Shown here: positions 26,233 to 34,353 of the stretch, piece after piece
How positions within the stretch are numbered: the stretch's first letter is position 1
Layout of the letters: every line of letters starts with the position of its first letter
Origin: Pseudomonas gingeri
GTDB lineage: Bacteria > Pseudomonadota > Gammaproteobacteria > Pseudomonadales > Pseudomonadaceae
Reading direction: 5' to 3'
NCBI RefSeq assembly: GCF_013385425.1
Contig: NZ_JACAQA010000036.1
Coordinates: forward strand, 59,271-113,388
Length of the DNA stretch: 54,118 nucleotides
Position numbers and translations under genes: made by a program
The notes under the pieces: model-generated
Told to the model about the DNA's origin: nothing
Database searches by the model: none
Seen by the model: the letters and a program-made list of their open reading frames with translations, nothing else

Positions 26233-26724
26233 TCAGTCTTGTCGCCAGCGACTGATCCGGGAGTGGCATTCTCTCTCCGGCAGTCGCGCTCCGCTCTCGG
26301 TCATGGTTTCCAGTGCGTTGGCTGCTTCTTGAGGTGTCACCACGAGGTGTTCCACCATCAGATCCAGCAGCCAGAGCGCGCCACGCACCTGTAGTCCGTC
26401 GCGTTGGGCCTGGCGTCTGAGCCGGCCATCGCCGGTGAGCAGCGGGCGCCCGGTTTCCTGGGCGAGCAGGTAGCAGGAGACATCAGCCAGGGAGCTGTTG
26501 TTGTGTTCAACCTTGAGCGTGAAGAGGCGCATCACGCCGTTACCATCGAATGACTCGATCAACAGCCCATGGCCAAGCAGTTGCTCGCGTGAGAAGTCCT
26601 TGAGCTCTTCAAGTACGAAGTCGGTACAGCAAAAAGTGAAGGGCAGCTTGAACAGTTGCTCCAGCAATCCGGCGTTTCTGAAGTCGATCCAGATGTTCGT
26701 ATCGCTGATATAGATGAGGCTCAT
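26233..26724 (-). CDS. PIN-domain protein, putative toxin RNase
   Basis: A 163-residue PIN-fold protein. The acidic residues that hold the metal are visible: D8 (ISDTNIWID), E39/E40 (FVLEEL), D81 (SSLADVSCYLLA) and D99 (LLTGDGRLRRQA). PIN toxins cleave RNA and are countered by an antitoxin from the same operon. Its ATG overlaps the stop of the XRE/ImmA-IrrE gene by four bases, so the two are translationally coupled. The C-terminal tail beyond the core (residues ~125-163) is longer than in VapC and carries several Arg residues. The pairing of XRE-IrrE genes with PIN proteins has been noted in surveys of predicted toxin-antitoxin modules. Confidence 0.82.
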   Translation of the reverse strand: MSLIYISDTNIWIDFRNAGLLEQLFKLPFTFCCTDFVLEELKDFSREQLLGHGLLIESFDGNGVMRLFTLKVEHNNSSLADVSCYLLAQETGRPLLTGDGRLRRQAQRDGLQVRGALWLLDLMVEHLVVTPQEAANALETMTESGARLPERECHSRISRWRQD

Positions 26725-27779
26725 GGACTCTCCAGCGGGCCCAGGAAGTTGGGGTCCAGGGAGCTCACTGGTTGGCGCAGCAGTTCACCCGCGCGGGATT
26801 TGCTGATCAGACCCTCCGCCAACCCACGAAAGACCAACGACTCGAAACGCTGCGGGGGCTTGCAGGGCATAGGTTCGGGTTCAGACTTGCGCCAGCCATT
26901 GGCGCTGAATTGAATGGTGAGGGTCTTGTAGCCGCTTTCGCTAAGCAGATTCAGGTCTTTCAGCCGGCGCAGCGCTGCCTGCATCGACAGCCCATAGTGA
27001 CGCTTGGCGATCAACAGTTCGCGAGGATGGACCCTGGAGCGAGGGTGGCTGCCAAAGTCGCCGGTGACGCATTTGGCCGGATACAGAAAGGCGCCCGCAA
27101 AACGATGGCAGCACTGTTCCTTGTCCGCCTCGGGCATGTTGGCGGGTAGCCGCATGACCCAGTGCCCAAGCTCGTGGGCGGCGGTGAAGCGAATACGCTC
27201 GCCGGGTCGTTCGGTATTCAGCGCAATCAGCACATGGTGACCGTCATCGGTGGCGGCACAGGCTCCATCGAAGTCATCCGACCCCGACAGCATGGCCACC
27301 TTGATGCCGTGCTCTTCCAGTTGCTCGGTCAGGTGAAAGATCGGATCGCCGCCCAGTCCCCAGAACTCACGGAGCGCCTGCGCGGCGTGCTCCGCCTCTT
27401 CCAGTGAGCTGACATCAATCATCCCGGCGGGCGTCGTGGCCGTCAGAATCTCTCGCGGGTCGAAGCATTCCTCCAGCGCGATGTAGCGCTCAAGGTATTC
27501 ACGCATCTGCTCTTCTATCTGGACCTGGCGATATTTAGGCATCTTCGCCAGCTTGCGAAATTCCAGGGGCGCCAACGGAATGGCATCCACGCGGAAGAAA
27601 TACTCCGGGCTCACCTCCAGGACCGCCGCTATTTGCAGCAGGCGCGTGGAGTTCGGCGTATTCAAGCCTTTCTCGTATTTGCTGAGCGCTTGTTTGGTGA
27701 TGTCACCCAGCTGGAGGGCCAAAGCCTCCAGAGACATGCCGCGTAGCAAGCGGGCACGGCGGATTCGGTCGCTGATCAT
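26721..27779 (-). CDS. XRE helix-turn-helix protein with ImmA/IrrE metallopeptidase domain
   Basis: A 352-residue protein. Residues ~3-60 form an XRE helix-turn-helix (IRRARLLRGMSLEALALQLG, then ALSKYEKGLNTPNSTRLLQIAAVL). Residues ~140-290 are an IrrE/ImmA zinc peptidase with H202, E203 and H206 in AAHELGHWVM. In ImmA-type proteins the peptidase cuts a repressor; here the two parts are fused, which suggests a self-contained sensor-antitoxin. I use the ATG at 27779, where GAGGGG precedes it by five bases, not one 21 bp upstream. The promoter region holds a perfect 10-bp inverted repeat (27792-27829) for likely autoregulation. The PIN gene overlaps its end by four bases. Confidence 0.88.
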   Translation of the reverse strand: MISDRIRRARLLRGMSLEALALQLGDITKQALSKYEKGLNTPNSTRLLQIAAVLEVSPEYFFRVDAIPLAPLEFRKLAKMPKYRQVQIEEQMREYLERYIALEECFDPREILTATTPAGMIDVSSLEEAEHAAQALREFWGLGGDPIFHLTEQLEEHGIKVAMLSGSDDFDGACAATDDGHHVLIALNTERPGERIRFTAAHELGHWVMRLPANMPEADKEQCCHRFAGAFLYPAKCVTGDFGSHPRSRVHPRELLIAKRHYGLSMQAALRRLKDLNLLSESGYKTLTIQFSANGWRKSEPEPMPCKPPQRFESLVFRGLAEGLISKSRAGELLRQPVSSLDPNFLGPLESP

Positions 27780-27791
27780 AAAATCCCCTCG

Positions 27792-27829
27792 GGTTGACAA
27801 ATTTGTATTTTATTCATGTTTTGTCAACC
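27792..27829. promoter_or_regulatory. Inverted repeat GGTTGACAAA-N18-TTTGTCAACC, probable operator of the XRE/PIN operon
   Basis: Perfect 10-bp arms at 27792-27801 and 27820-27829 begin 12 bp upstream of the start codon. Read on the minus strand, the distal arm contains TTGACA, a possible -35 box, so a protein bound here would block the promoter. The spacer is AT-rich. Confidence 0.7.
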
Positions 27830-27969
27830 TATCGAGCATTTCAAGATGTATTTGCTGGCATTGAGGCGGCACTGGAGGTGCGTCGCCTCCATATAAAGGA
27901 AGAGGGTTTCAAATTGTTTCAGTCTTGACATGATTCAGTGCCGCGCGACGGCGGCGTAGTCCAGTAAAG

Positions 27970-27989
27970 GCGGGCGTTTGCCCGCTTTT
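27970..27989. terminator. Small hairpin with T4 in the gap upstream of pstS
   Basis: GCGGGC-GTTT-GCCCGC-TTTT on the plus strand. No gene on that strand ends nearby, so it may be a remnant, a leader feature or the end of an unseen small RNA. The 340-bp gap from 27780 to 28119 otherwise contains the XRE operator and the pstS Pho box. Confidence 0.45.
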
Positions 27990-28034
27990 GCGTTCAGAAA
28001 ACCAGCGGTTTGCGCATGATGGCCATTCATCTAA

Positions 28035-28052
28035 CTGTCATATAACAGTCAT
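28035..28052 (+). promoter_or_regulatory. Pho box upstream of pstS
   Basis: CTGTCATATAACAGTCAT: two 7-bp half-sites (CTGTCAT, CAGTCAT) with a 4-bp spacer, the standard PhoB-binding layout. It starts 85 bp before the pstS ATG. GTTCATCCGGCCTACTGAT follows where a -10 element would lie. Confidence 0.85.
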
Positions 28053-28119
28053 AGAGTGTTCATCCGGCCTACTGATACTTGGCCCCGATCTGATAAACCC
28101 TCTCTGCTAGGAGCAAGGC

Positions 28120-29109
28120 ATGAAACTGAAGCGTTTGATGGCGGCAATGACTTTTGTCGCTGCTGGCGTTGCAACTGCCCACGCGGTCGCCGCTGGTGTG
28201 GACCCGGCCATTCCGTCTTATACAAAAGCCACGGGCGTATCGGGTAACCTGTCCAGTGTTGGTTCCGACACCCTGGCCAACCTCATGACCCTGTGGGCCG
28301 AGGGCTACAAGAAAGAATACCCGAACGTGAACATTCAGATTCAGGCCGCCGGTTCCGCTACCGCGCCGCCCGCCCTGACTGAAGGCACTTCGAACCTGGG
28401 CCCGATGAGCCGCAAGATGAAGGACACCGAACTGGCGGCCTTCGAGCAGAAGTACGGCTACAAGCCGACCGCTATCCCGGTCGCCGTGGATGCCCTGGCC
28501 GTGTTCGTGCACAAGGACAACCCGATCAAGCACCTGACCATGGAACAAGTCGACGCGATCTTCTCCTCGACTCGTCTGTGCGGCGCCAAAGCCGAAGTCA
28601 AGACCTGGGCTGACCTGGGTGTGACCGGTGACCTGGCCAACAAGCCAGTGCAACTGTTCGGCCGTAACTCGGTATCCGGCACCTACGGCTACTTCAAGGA
28701 AGAAGCCCTGTGCAAAGGCGACTACAAGCCTAACGTGAACGAACAACCGGGTTCGGCTTCCGTTGTGCAGTCCATCAGCTCCTCGCTGAACGGTATCGGC
28801 TACTCGGGTATCGGCTACAAGACCGCCAGCGTGAAAACCGTTGCCCTGTCGAAGAAAGGCAGCACCGAGTTCATCGAAGACAGCGAAGAAAACGCCCTGA
28901 ACGGCAAATACCCGCTGTCGCGTTTCCTCTACGTCTATGTCAACAAGGCCCCGGGCAAGCCTCTGGCTCCGCTGGAAGCCGAGTTCGTGAAACTGGTTCT
29001 GTCCAAGCAGGGTCAGGAAGTGGTTGTGAAAGACGGCTACATCCCACTGCCCGCCAAAGTTGCCGCCAAGGCACTGGCTGACCTGGGCCTGAGCGAAGGC
29101 AAGCAGTAA
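28120..29109 (+). CDS. pstS: Phosphate ABC transporter, periplasmic phosphate-binding protein
   Basis: A 329-residue PstS-family protein with a signal peptide (residues ~1-24, cleavage after VAAG or AHA). The phosphate-binding loops are visible: VGSDTLANLMTLWAEGY, EGTSNLGPMSRKM and GRNSVSGTYGYFKEE, and PGSASVVQSISSSLNGIGYSG. This shape (SVGSDTL opening) is the pseudomonad PstS, distinct from the shorter DING-like paralogues. It binds inorganic phosphate and hands it to PstC/PstA. A Pho box lies upstream, and a hairpin after the stop probably separates a highly expressed pstS mRNA from pstC. Confidence 0.94.
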   Translation: MKLKRLMAAMTFVAAGVATAHAVAAGVDPAIPSYTKATGVSGNLSSVGSDTLANLMTLWAEGYKKEYPNVNIQIQAAGSATAPPALTEGTSNLGPMSRKMKDTELAAFEQKYGYKPTAIPVAVDALAVFVHKDNPIKHLTMEQVDAIFSSTRLCGAKAEVKTWADLGVTGDLANKPVQLFGRNSVSGTYGYFKEEALCKGDYKPNVNEQPGSASVVQSISSSLNGIGYSGIGYKTASVKTVALSKKGSTEFIEDSEENALNGKYPLSRFLYVYVNKAPGKPLAPLEAEFVKLVLSKQGQEVVVKDGYIPLPAKVAAKALADLGLSEGKQ

Positions 29110-29116
29110 GCCTTCG

Positions 29117-29136
29117 GCCGGGACGCCAGTCCCGGC
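29117..29136. terminator. Hairpin between pstS and pstC
   Basis: GCCGGGAC-GCCA-GTCCCGGC, a perfect 8-bp stem, starts 7 bp after the pstS stop with no T-run. It would stabilise the pstS 3' end or cause partial termination, giving more PstS than permease. Confidence 0.55.
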
Positions 29137-29233
29137 AGCAACACCAAGGCGCGGTCTGATCCCAATCGACCGCGCCCCTCATTCCGAAACCGCTGCCAGC
29201 CTTGCTGGGCGGCGGCTTCAGTGCGTCACCGCA

Positions 29234-29251
29234 TTGTCATCTTTCTGTCAT
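29234..29251 (+). promoter_or_regulatory. Second Pho box, upstream of pstC
   Basis: TTGTCATCTTTCTGTCAT has the two half-sites TTGTCAT and CTGTCAT with a 4-bp spacer. It starts 40 bp before the pstC ATG. The permease genes thus appear to have their own PhoB-controlled promoter in addition to read-through from pstS. Confidence 0.82.
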
Positions 29252-29273
29252 ACAGGACCGCTAGGGTGTGCGC

Positions 29274-31559
29274 ATGAACGATCTGGCCAATTCCACCATG
29301 ACTACGACTTCACCCCCCAAGCGCATTGATTTCAATACGCCTGAGCTGCAACGCAAGCGCCGTATCCGCGCGCTGAAGGATCGCCTGACCCGTTGGTATG
29401 TGTTCATTGGCGGCCTCGCCGTCCTCGGGGCGATCACCCTGATCTTCTTCTTTCTCGGTTATGTGGTCCTGCCCCTGTTCCAGGGCGCCTCGCTGACCGC
29501 CGAGAAAAGCATTACCCCCGCCTGGATCCAGGACGCCGGCAAACCCCTGATGATCTCCCTGGAAGAGCAGAACCAGGTCGGCATGCGGGTTTCCGACAAA
29601 GGCCAGGTGCTGTTCTTCAATGTCCAGGACGCCAGCGAACTGTCGCGGGTCGACCTGCCGATTCCGGCCGGCACCACGGTCACCTCTATCAGTAAGGACC
29701 AGCCGGGTATCCCGCTGGTGATTGTCGGCCTGTCCAATGGCCAGGCGCTGGTGTTCCGTCACACCTATAAAGTGACGTATCCGGACGGCAAGAAAACCAT
29801 TTCCCCCGCGGTCGAGTACCCCTACGGCGAGGCACCGATCATTCTTGATGACCAGGGCCGTGCCCTTGAGCATGTGAACCTGAACGCCGCCGACACCACG
29901 TTGGTCGTGGCCGGCTCCACCGGCGCGCAACTGCACGTGCTGGCGCTGACCAAAGAAGAAAACATGATGACCGGCGAGGTCACCAGCGAGCAGAAGAGCA
30001 TCGAGCTGCCGCAGATGACCGAGCCGGTGAAGGCGATCTATATCGATCCGCGCCAGCAGTGGCTGTATGTGATCAACGGGCGCGCCCAGGCCGATGTCTT
30101 CAGCCTGCGCGACAAGAGCCTGAACGGTCGTTACAAACTGCTGGAAAGCGCCAATGCCGAAGTGACCGCCAGTACCCAACTGGTGGGCGGTATCTCGCTG
30201 ATCATTGGTGACTCCACCGGCGGCCTGGCCCAGTGGTTCATGGCCCGCGATCCGGATGGTGAACTGCGCCTGAAAAATATCCGCGGTTTCCAGATGGGCA
30301 CCGCGCCGATCGTCGAAATCACCGCCGAAGAGCGTCGCAAGGGCTTTGTCGCCATGGACGCCTCCGGCAAGCTCGGCATTTTCCACAGCACCGCGCACCG
30401 GACCCTGCTGGTCAACCAGGTGGTCGACGGCCAGGGCCTGTTCGGTCTGTCGCCGCGGGCCAACCGGGTGATCGTCGAGCAAGGTGGCAAGATCCAGCCG
30501 TTGGTCCTCAATAACCCGCACCCGGAAGTGTCCTGGAGCGCGCTGTGGAGCAAGGTCTGGTACGAGAACTACGACGAACCCAAGTACGTCTGGCAATCGA
30601 CCGCCGCCAACACCGACTTCGAACCCAAGCTGAGCCTGTCGCCGCTGACCTTCGGTACCCTGAAGGCCGCGTTCTACGCCATGCTCCTGGCTGCACCGCT
30701 GGCCGTCGCCGCGGCCATCTACACCGCCTACTTCATGGCCCCGGGCATGCGCCGCAAGGTCAAGCCGGTGATCGAACTGATGGAAGCGATGCCGACGGTG
30801 ATCCTCGGCTTCTTCGCCGGCCTGTTCCTGGCACCTTATGTAGAAGGGCATCTGCCGGGGATCTTCAGCCTGCTGATGCTCGTGCCGATCGGCATCCTGG
30901 TGGCCGGCTTCGCCTGGAGCCGCCTGCCCGATTCGCTGCGCCTGCGGGTGCCGGACGGCTGGGAAAGCGCGATCCTGATCCCAGTGATCCTGTTCGTCGG
31001 CTGGCTCTCGCTGTTTATGAGCCCGCACCTGGAGAACTGGTTCTTCGGCGGCGACATGCGCATGTGGATCTCCCACGACCTGGGCATCACCTACGACCAG
31101 CGCAACGCCCTGGTGGTCGGCCTGGCCATGGGCTTCGCGGTGATCCCGAACATCTACTCCATCGCCGAAGACGCCGTGTTCAGCGTGCCGCGCGGCCTGA
31201 CCCTGGGCTCGCTGGCCCTGGGCGCCACGCCGTGGCAGACCATGACGCGGGTGGTGATTCTCACCGCCAGCCCGGGGATCTTCTCGGCGCTGATGATCGG
31301 CATGGGCCGCGCCGTCGGCGAGACCATGATCGTGCTGATGGCCACCGGCAACACCCCGGTCATGGAGATGAACCTGTTCGAGGGCCTGCGCACCCTGGCG
31401 GCCAACGTCGCGGTGGAGATGCCGGAGTCGGAAGTCGGCGGTAGCCACTACCGCGTGCTGTTCCTCTCGGCGCTGGTGCTGCTGCTGTTCACGTTCATCA
31501 TGAACACCCTCGCGGAACTGATTCGTCAGCGTCTGCGCAAGAAATACTCGTCGCTTTAA
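29274..31559 (+). CDS. pstC: Phosphate ABC transporter permease PstC, long form
   Basis: A 761-residue inner-membrane permease. One membrane helix near the N-terminus (WYVFIGGLAVLGAITLIFFFLGY) is followed by about 370 periplasmic residues with a WD-like repeat feel (ALVVVAGSTGAQLHVLAL, YVINGRAQADVFSLRD, GGISLIIGDSTGGLAQWF). The real permease core follows from ~residue 460, including AIYTAYFMAPGMRRK and the ABC coupling loop AVGETMIVLMATGN. The family standard in E. coli is about 319 residues, so the extra periplasmic domain is large. It is typical of pseudomonads. I chose the ATG at 29274 with AGGG upstream, not the GTG six bases earlier. Confidence 0.93.
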   Translation: MNDLANSTMTTTSPPKRIDFNTPELQRKRRIRALKDRLTRWYVFIGGLAVLGAITLIFFFLGYVVLPLFQGASLTAEKSITPAWIQDAGKPLMISLEEQNQVGMRVSDKGQVLFFNVQDASELSRVDLPIPAGTTVTSISKDQPGIPLVIVGLSNGQALVFRHTYKVTYPDGKKTISPAVEYPYGEAPIILDDQGRALEHVNLNAADTTLVVAGSTGAQLHVLALTKEENMMTGEVTSEQKSIELPQMTEPVKAIYIDPRQQWLYVINGRAQADVFSLRDKSLNGRYKLLESANAEVTASTQLVGGISLIIGDSTGGLAQWFMARDPDGELRLKNIRGFQMGTAPIVEITAEERRKGFVAMDASGKLGIFHSTAHRTLLVNQVVDGQGLFGLSPRANRVIVEQGGKIQPLVLNNPHPEVSWSALWSKVWYENYDEPKYVWQSTAANTDFEPKLSLSPLTFGTLKAAFYAMLLAAPLAVAAAIYTAYFMAPGMRRKVKPVIELMEAMPTVILGFFAGLFLAPYVEGHLPGIFSLLMLVPIGILVAGFAWSRLPDSLRLRVPDGWESAILIPVILFVGWLSLFMSPHLENWFFGGDMRMWISHDLGITYDQRNALVVGLAMGFAVIPNIYSIAEDAVFSVPRGLTLGSLALGATPWQTMTRVVILTASPGIFSALMIGMGRAVGETMIVLMATGNTPVMEMNLFEGLRTLAANVAVEMPESEVGGSHYRVLFLSALVLLLFTFIMNTLAELIRQRLRKKYSSL

Positions 31560-31574
31560 GAAAGGTAGAAGTCT

Positions 31575-33245
31575 GTGAAACAGAACTCCCTGAACAGCTG
31601 GTTCAAGAGCGGCGCCCCCGGCGTCTGGATCAGCGGTGGTGCGGTATCCATCGCGGTCATCATGACCATCGGCCTGCTGGCCGTGATCGCTGTGCGCGGC
31701 CTGGGCCACTTCTGGCCGGCCGACCTGGTGCATGCCCAGTACAACGTGCCGGGCCAGGCCAACCAGCTCGTGGTCGGCGAAGTGGTACAGAAGGAAGAAG
31801 TGCCGCGCGCGCGTCTGAAGACCGCCGGCTTGCCGGTGCCCGACGAAGGCCCCGAGTTCATGACCCGGGAGCTGATCAAGGTCGGTAACCGCGACCTGAA
31901 CGGCAACGACTTCACCTGGATCGTCGGCGAGTGGTTGCAGGACCAGACCTACCCGGCCGAACTGATGACCATCGAGCGTCGTGAGTGGGGCAACTTCTAC
32001 GGCACCCTGGTCAACGTCAAGGAGAACGGCAAGGTGATCGCCGAAGGCGAAGCCGCCTGGCCCGAGTTGCAGGCCCGTGTCCAGCGCGTGAACGGGTTGG
32101 CGGCGCAGATCAAGACACTCGAGAAGAGTGATATCGGCGCGATCAACGCCGGCCTCGAGCGGATTCGTCTGCACGGCCGCAAGCTGGAACTGGAAGGCCG
32201 GCTCGACGCCACCGCGCAAGCCGACATGGCCACCGAACGTGCCGAACTGAATGCCCGTTACCAGGACATCGAAGCGCACCTGAGCGATCTGCACACCCAG
32301 TTCAACCGCGACAGCCTGACGGCCCGCGATGCCAACGGCAAGGAACTGGAAATCAGCATCGGCAAAGTGGTCCACGCCTATCAGCCGAACGCCATGGGCA
32401 AGCTGACCAAGCTGGGCTTCTACTTCAGCAAGGTCTGGGAGTTCCTCAGCGACGACCCGCGTGAAGCCAACACCGAAGGCGGGATCTTCCCGGCGATCTT
32501 CGGCACCGTGATGATGACCCTGATCATGGCGATGATCGTGACCCCGTTCGGCGTGCTGGCGGCGGTCTACCTGCGTGAATACGCCAAGCAGAACGCGCTG
32601 ACCCGGATTATCCGCATCGCGGTGAACAACCTGGCCGGTGTCCCGGCGATCGTCTACGGCGTGTTCGGCCTGGGCTTCTTCGTCTACGTGCTGGGCGGCT
32701 CGCTGGACCGGCTGTTCTTCCCCGAAGCCCTGCCGGCACCGACCTTCGGTACCCCGGGTCTGCTCTGGGCCTCCCTGACCCTGGCGCTGCTGGCGGTGCC
32801 GGTGGTGATCGTGGCGACGGAGGAAGGCCTGGCGCGGATTCCCCGCACCGTGCGCGAAGGTTCGCTGGCCCTGGGGGCGACCAAGGCCGAGACCTTGTGG
32901 AAGATCGTCCTGCCGATGGCCAGTCCGGCCATGATGACCGGGATGATCCTCGCCGTGGCCCGCGCCGCCGGCGAAGTGGCCCCGCTGATGCTGGTGGGGG
33001 TGGTGAAACTGGCGCCGTCGCTGCCGGTGGACGGCAACTACCCGTACCTGCACCTGGACCAGAAGATCATGCACCTGGGCTTCCACATCTACGACGTCGG
33101 CTTCCAGAGCCCGAACGTCGAGGCCGCTCGTCCGTTGGTCTACGCTACGGCGTTGTTGCTGGTGCTGGTGATCGCCACCTTGAACCTGTCGGCCGTATGG
33201 ATTCGCAACCACCTGCGCGAGAAGTACAAGGCGCTGGATAGCTGA
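31575..33245 (+). CDS. pstA: Phosphate ABC transporter permease PstA, long form
   Basis: The 556-residue partner of PstC, starting with GTG and preceded by AAGG. After the first membrane helix (GGAVSIAVIMTIGLLAVIAV) comes a ~220-residue periplasmic insert that is rich in charged helices (LAAQIKTLEKSDIGAINAGLE, ERAELNARYQDIEAHLSDLH), probably a coiled coil. The permease core begins at ~residue 300 (GTVMMTLIMAMIVTPFGVLAAVYLREYA) and has the coupling loop RAAGEVAPLMLVG. E. coli PstA is about 296 residues. It lies 15 bp after pstC. A REPIN separates it from pstB. Confidence 0.94.
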   Translation: MKQNSLNSWFKSGAPGVWISGGAVSIAVIMTIGLLAVIAVRGLGHFWPADLVHAQYNVPGQANQLVVGEVVQKEEVPRARLKTAGLPVPDEGPEFMTRELIKVGNRDLNGNDFTWIVGEWLQDQTYPAELMTIERREWGNFYGTLVNVKENGKVIAEGEAAWPELQARVQRVNGLAAQIKTLEKSDIGAINAGLERIRLHGRKLELEGRLDATAQADMATERAELNARYQDIEAHLSDLHTQFNRDSLTARDANGKELEISIGKVVHAYQPNAMGKLTKLGFYFSKVWEFLSDDPREANTEGGIFPAIFGTVMMTLIMAMIVTPFGVLAAVYLREYAKQNALTRIIRIAVNNLAGVPAIVYGVFGLGFFVYVLGGSLDRLFFPEALPAPTFGTPGLLWASLTLALLAVPVVIVATEEGLARIPRTVREGSLALGATKAETLWKIVLPMASPAMMTGMILAVARAAGEVAPLMLVGVVKLAPSLPVDGNYPYLHLDQKIMHLGFHIYDVGFQSPNVEAARPLVYATALLLVLVIATLNLSAVWIRNHLREKYKALDS

Positions 33246-33255
33246 TTGCCGTCCC

Positions 33256-33329
33256 TGTGGGAGCGTGGCTTGCCCGCGAAGCTTTTGGCGGTCTTGAGGC
33301 CCCCTTCGCGGGCAAGCCACGCTCCTACA
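33256..33329. repeat. REPIN between pstA and pstB, GCGTGGCTTGCCCGCGAAG type
   Basis: TGTGGGAGCGTGGCTTGCCC.. starts at 33256 and its near reverse complement ends at 33329 (..GCTCCTACA). It interrupts the pst transcript and would form a strong hairpin in the mRNA between the permease and ATPase genes. Confidence 0.92.
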
Positions 33330-33405
33330 GAACGGCGTTACCGTTGACCCAGGCGTTGTGTCGACGGCTCATTGAACCGAATTTGTTAGCGCAGGGAGTT
33401 ACCCC

Positions 33406-34239
33406 ATGCAGCATGAACCCCAAACCCACGGCATCAACATGTCCGCCCTGGGCCGTAGCAAGCAGAGCCTGGACCTGGCGAGCGAAACCGTTGCCATCGA
33501 AGTCCCGAAACTGAGCCTGTACTACGGCGAGAAGCAGGCGTTGTACGACGTCAGCATGAATATCCCCAAGCAGCGCGTGACCGCCTTTATCGGCCCGTCC
33601 GGTTGCGGCAAGTCGACGCTGCTGCGCACCTTCAACCGCATGAACGACCTGGTGGACGGTTGCCGCGTAGAGGGTGAAATCAACCTCTACGGCAACAACA
33701 TCTACCGCAAGGGCGAGGACGTCGCCGAGCTGCGCCGCAAGGTCGGCATGGTGTTCCAGAAACCCAACCCGTTCCCCAAGACCATCTACGAAAACGTGGT
33801 CTATGGCTTGCGTATCCAAGGCATCAACAAGAAGCGTATTCTCGATGAAGCCGTGGAATGGGCCCTCAAGGGCGCGGCGCTGTGGGAAGAGGTCAAGGAT
33901 CGTCTGCACGACTCGGCCCTGGGCCTGTCCGGCGGTCAGCAACAGCGTCTGGTGATTGCCCGGACCATTGCGGTCGAACCGGAAGTGTTGTTGCTCGACG
34001 AACCGTGCTCGGCACTCGATCCGATCTCGACCCTCAAGGTCGAAGAGCTGATCTACGAGTTGAAATCTAAATTCACTATTGTGATCGTCACCCACAACAT
34101 GCAGCAGGCCGCTCGGGTTTCCGACTACACCGCGTTCATGTACATGGGCAAGCTGGTGGAGTTCGGTGACACCGACACCCTGTTCACCAACCCGGCGAAG
34201 AAACAGACAGAAGACTACATCACCGGTCGTTATGGCTAG
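33406..34239 (+). CDS. pstB: Phosphate ABC transporter ATPase
   Basis: A 277-residue ABC ATPase that powers phosphate import. Walker A is GPSGCGKST, the signature motif is LSGGQQQRL, Walker B is VLLLDEPCSALD, and the H-loop is IVTHNMQQA. The PstB hallmark ALYDVSMNIPKQRVTAFIGPSG and FNRMNDLVDG are present. The N-terminal 30 residues are a variable extension. The gap from pstA is 160 bp and contains the REPIN; no separate promoter is evident. Confidence 0.97.
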   Translation: MQHEPQTHGINMSALGRSKQSLDLASETVAIEVPKLSLYYGEKQALYDVSMNIPKQRVTAFIGPSGCGKSTLLRTFNRMNDLVDGCRVEGEINLYGNNIYRKGEDVAELRRKVGMVFQKPNPFPKTIYENVVYGLRIQGINKKRILDEAVEWALKGAALWEEVKDRLHDSALGLSGGQQQRLVIARTIAVEPEVLLLDEPCSALDPISTLKVEELIYELKSKFTIVIVTHNMQQAARVSDYTAFMYMGKLVEFGDTDTLFTNPAKKQTEDYITGRYG

Positions 34240-34245
34240 GTGAGG

Positions 34246-34338
34246 AAGCTGCAAGTCGTCAGCGACAAGCGGCAAGCACGGGCAGCCTGAGCATATTCAT
34301 AATTCGGCTTGAAGCTTACAGCTTGAAGCTTGCAGCTT
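34246..34338. repeat. Inverted AAGCTGCAAG repeat and short tandem GCTTGAAGCTT units between pstB and phoU
   Basis: AAGCTGCAAG (34246-34255) pairs with CTTGCAGCTT (34329-34338). Between them lie two copies of GCTTGAAGCTT about 16 bp apart. A similar but decayed pattern (GACAAGCTTCAA...TTTGAAGCGGC) lies upstream of phoR near 40890-40915. It looks like a second, REP-unrelated pseudomonad intergenic repeat. Confidence 0.6.
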
Positions 34339-34353
34339 TCGCGGAGCGACACA

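Noticed and set aside
27925..27989. A small RNA gene from a TTGACA box to the T4 hairpin
   Set aside because: No -10 box lies 16-18 bp after TTGACA (the sequence there is GC-rich), and the T-run has only four bases.
29310..33320. A 1336-codon open frame on the minus strand opposite pstC and pstA
   Set aside because: Its translation is rich in His, Gln, Arg and Asp with no recognisable domain, and both plus-strand genes are certain. Long antisense frames are expected in high-GC genes with strong third-position G/C.
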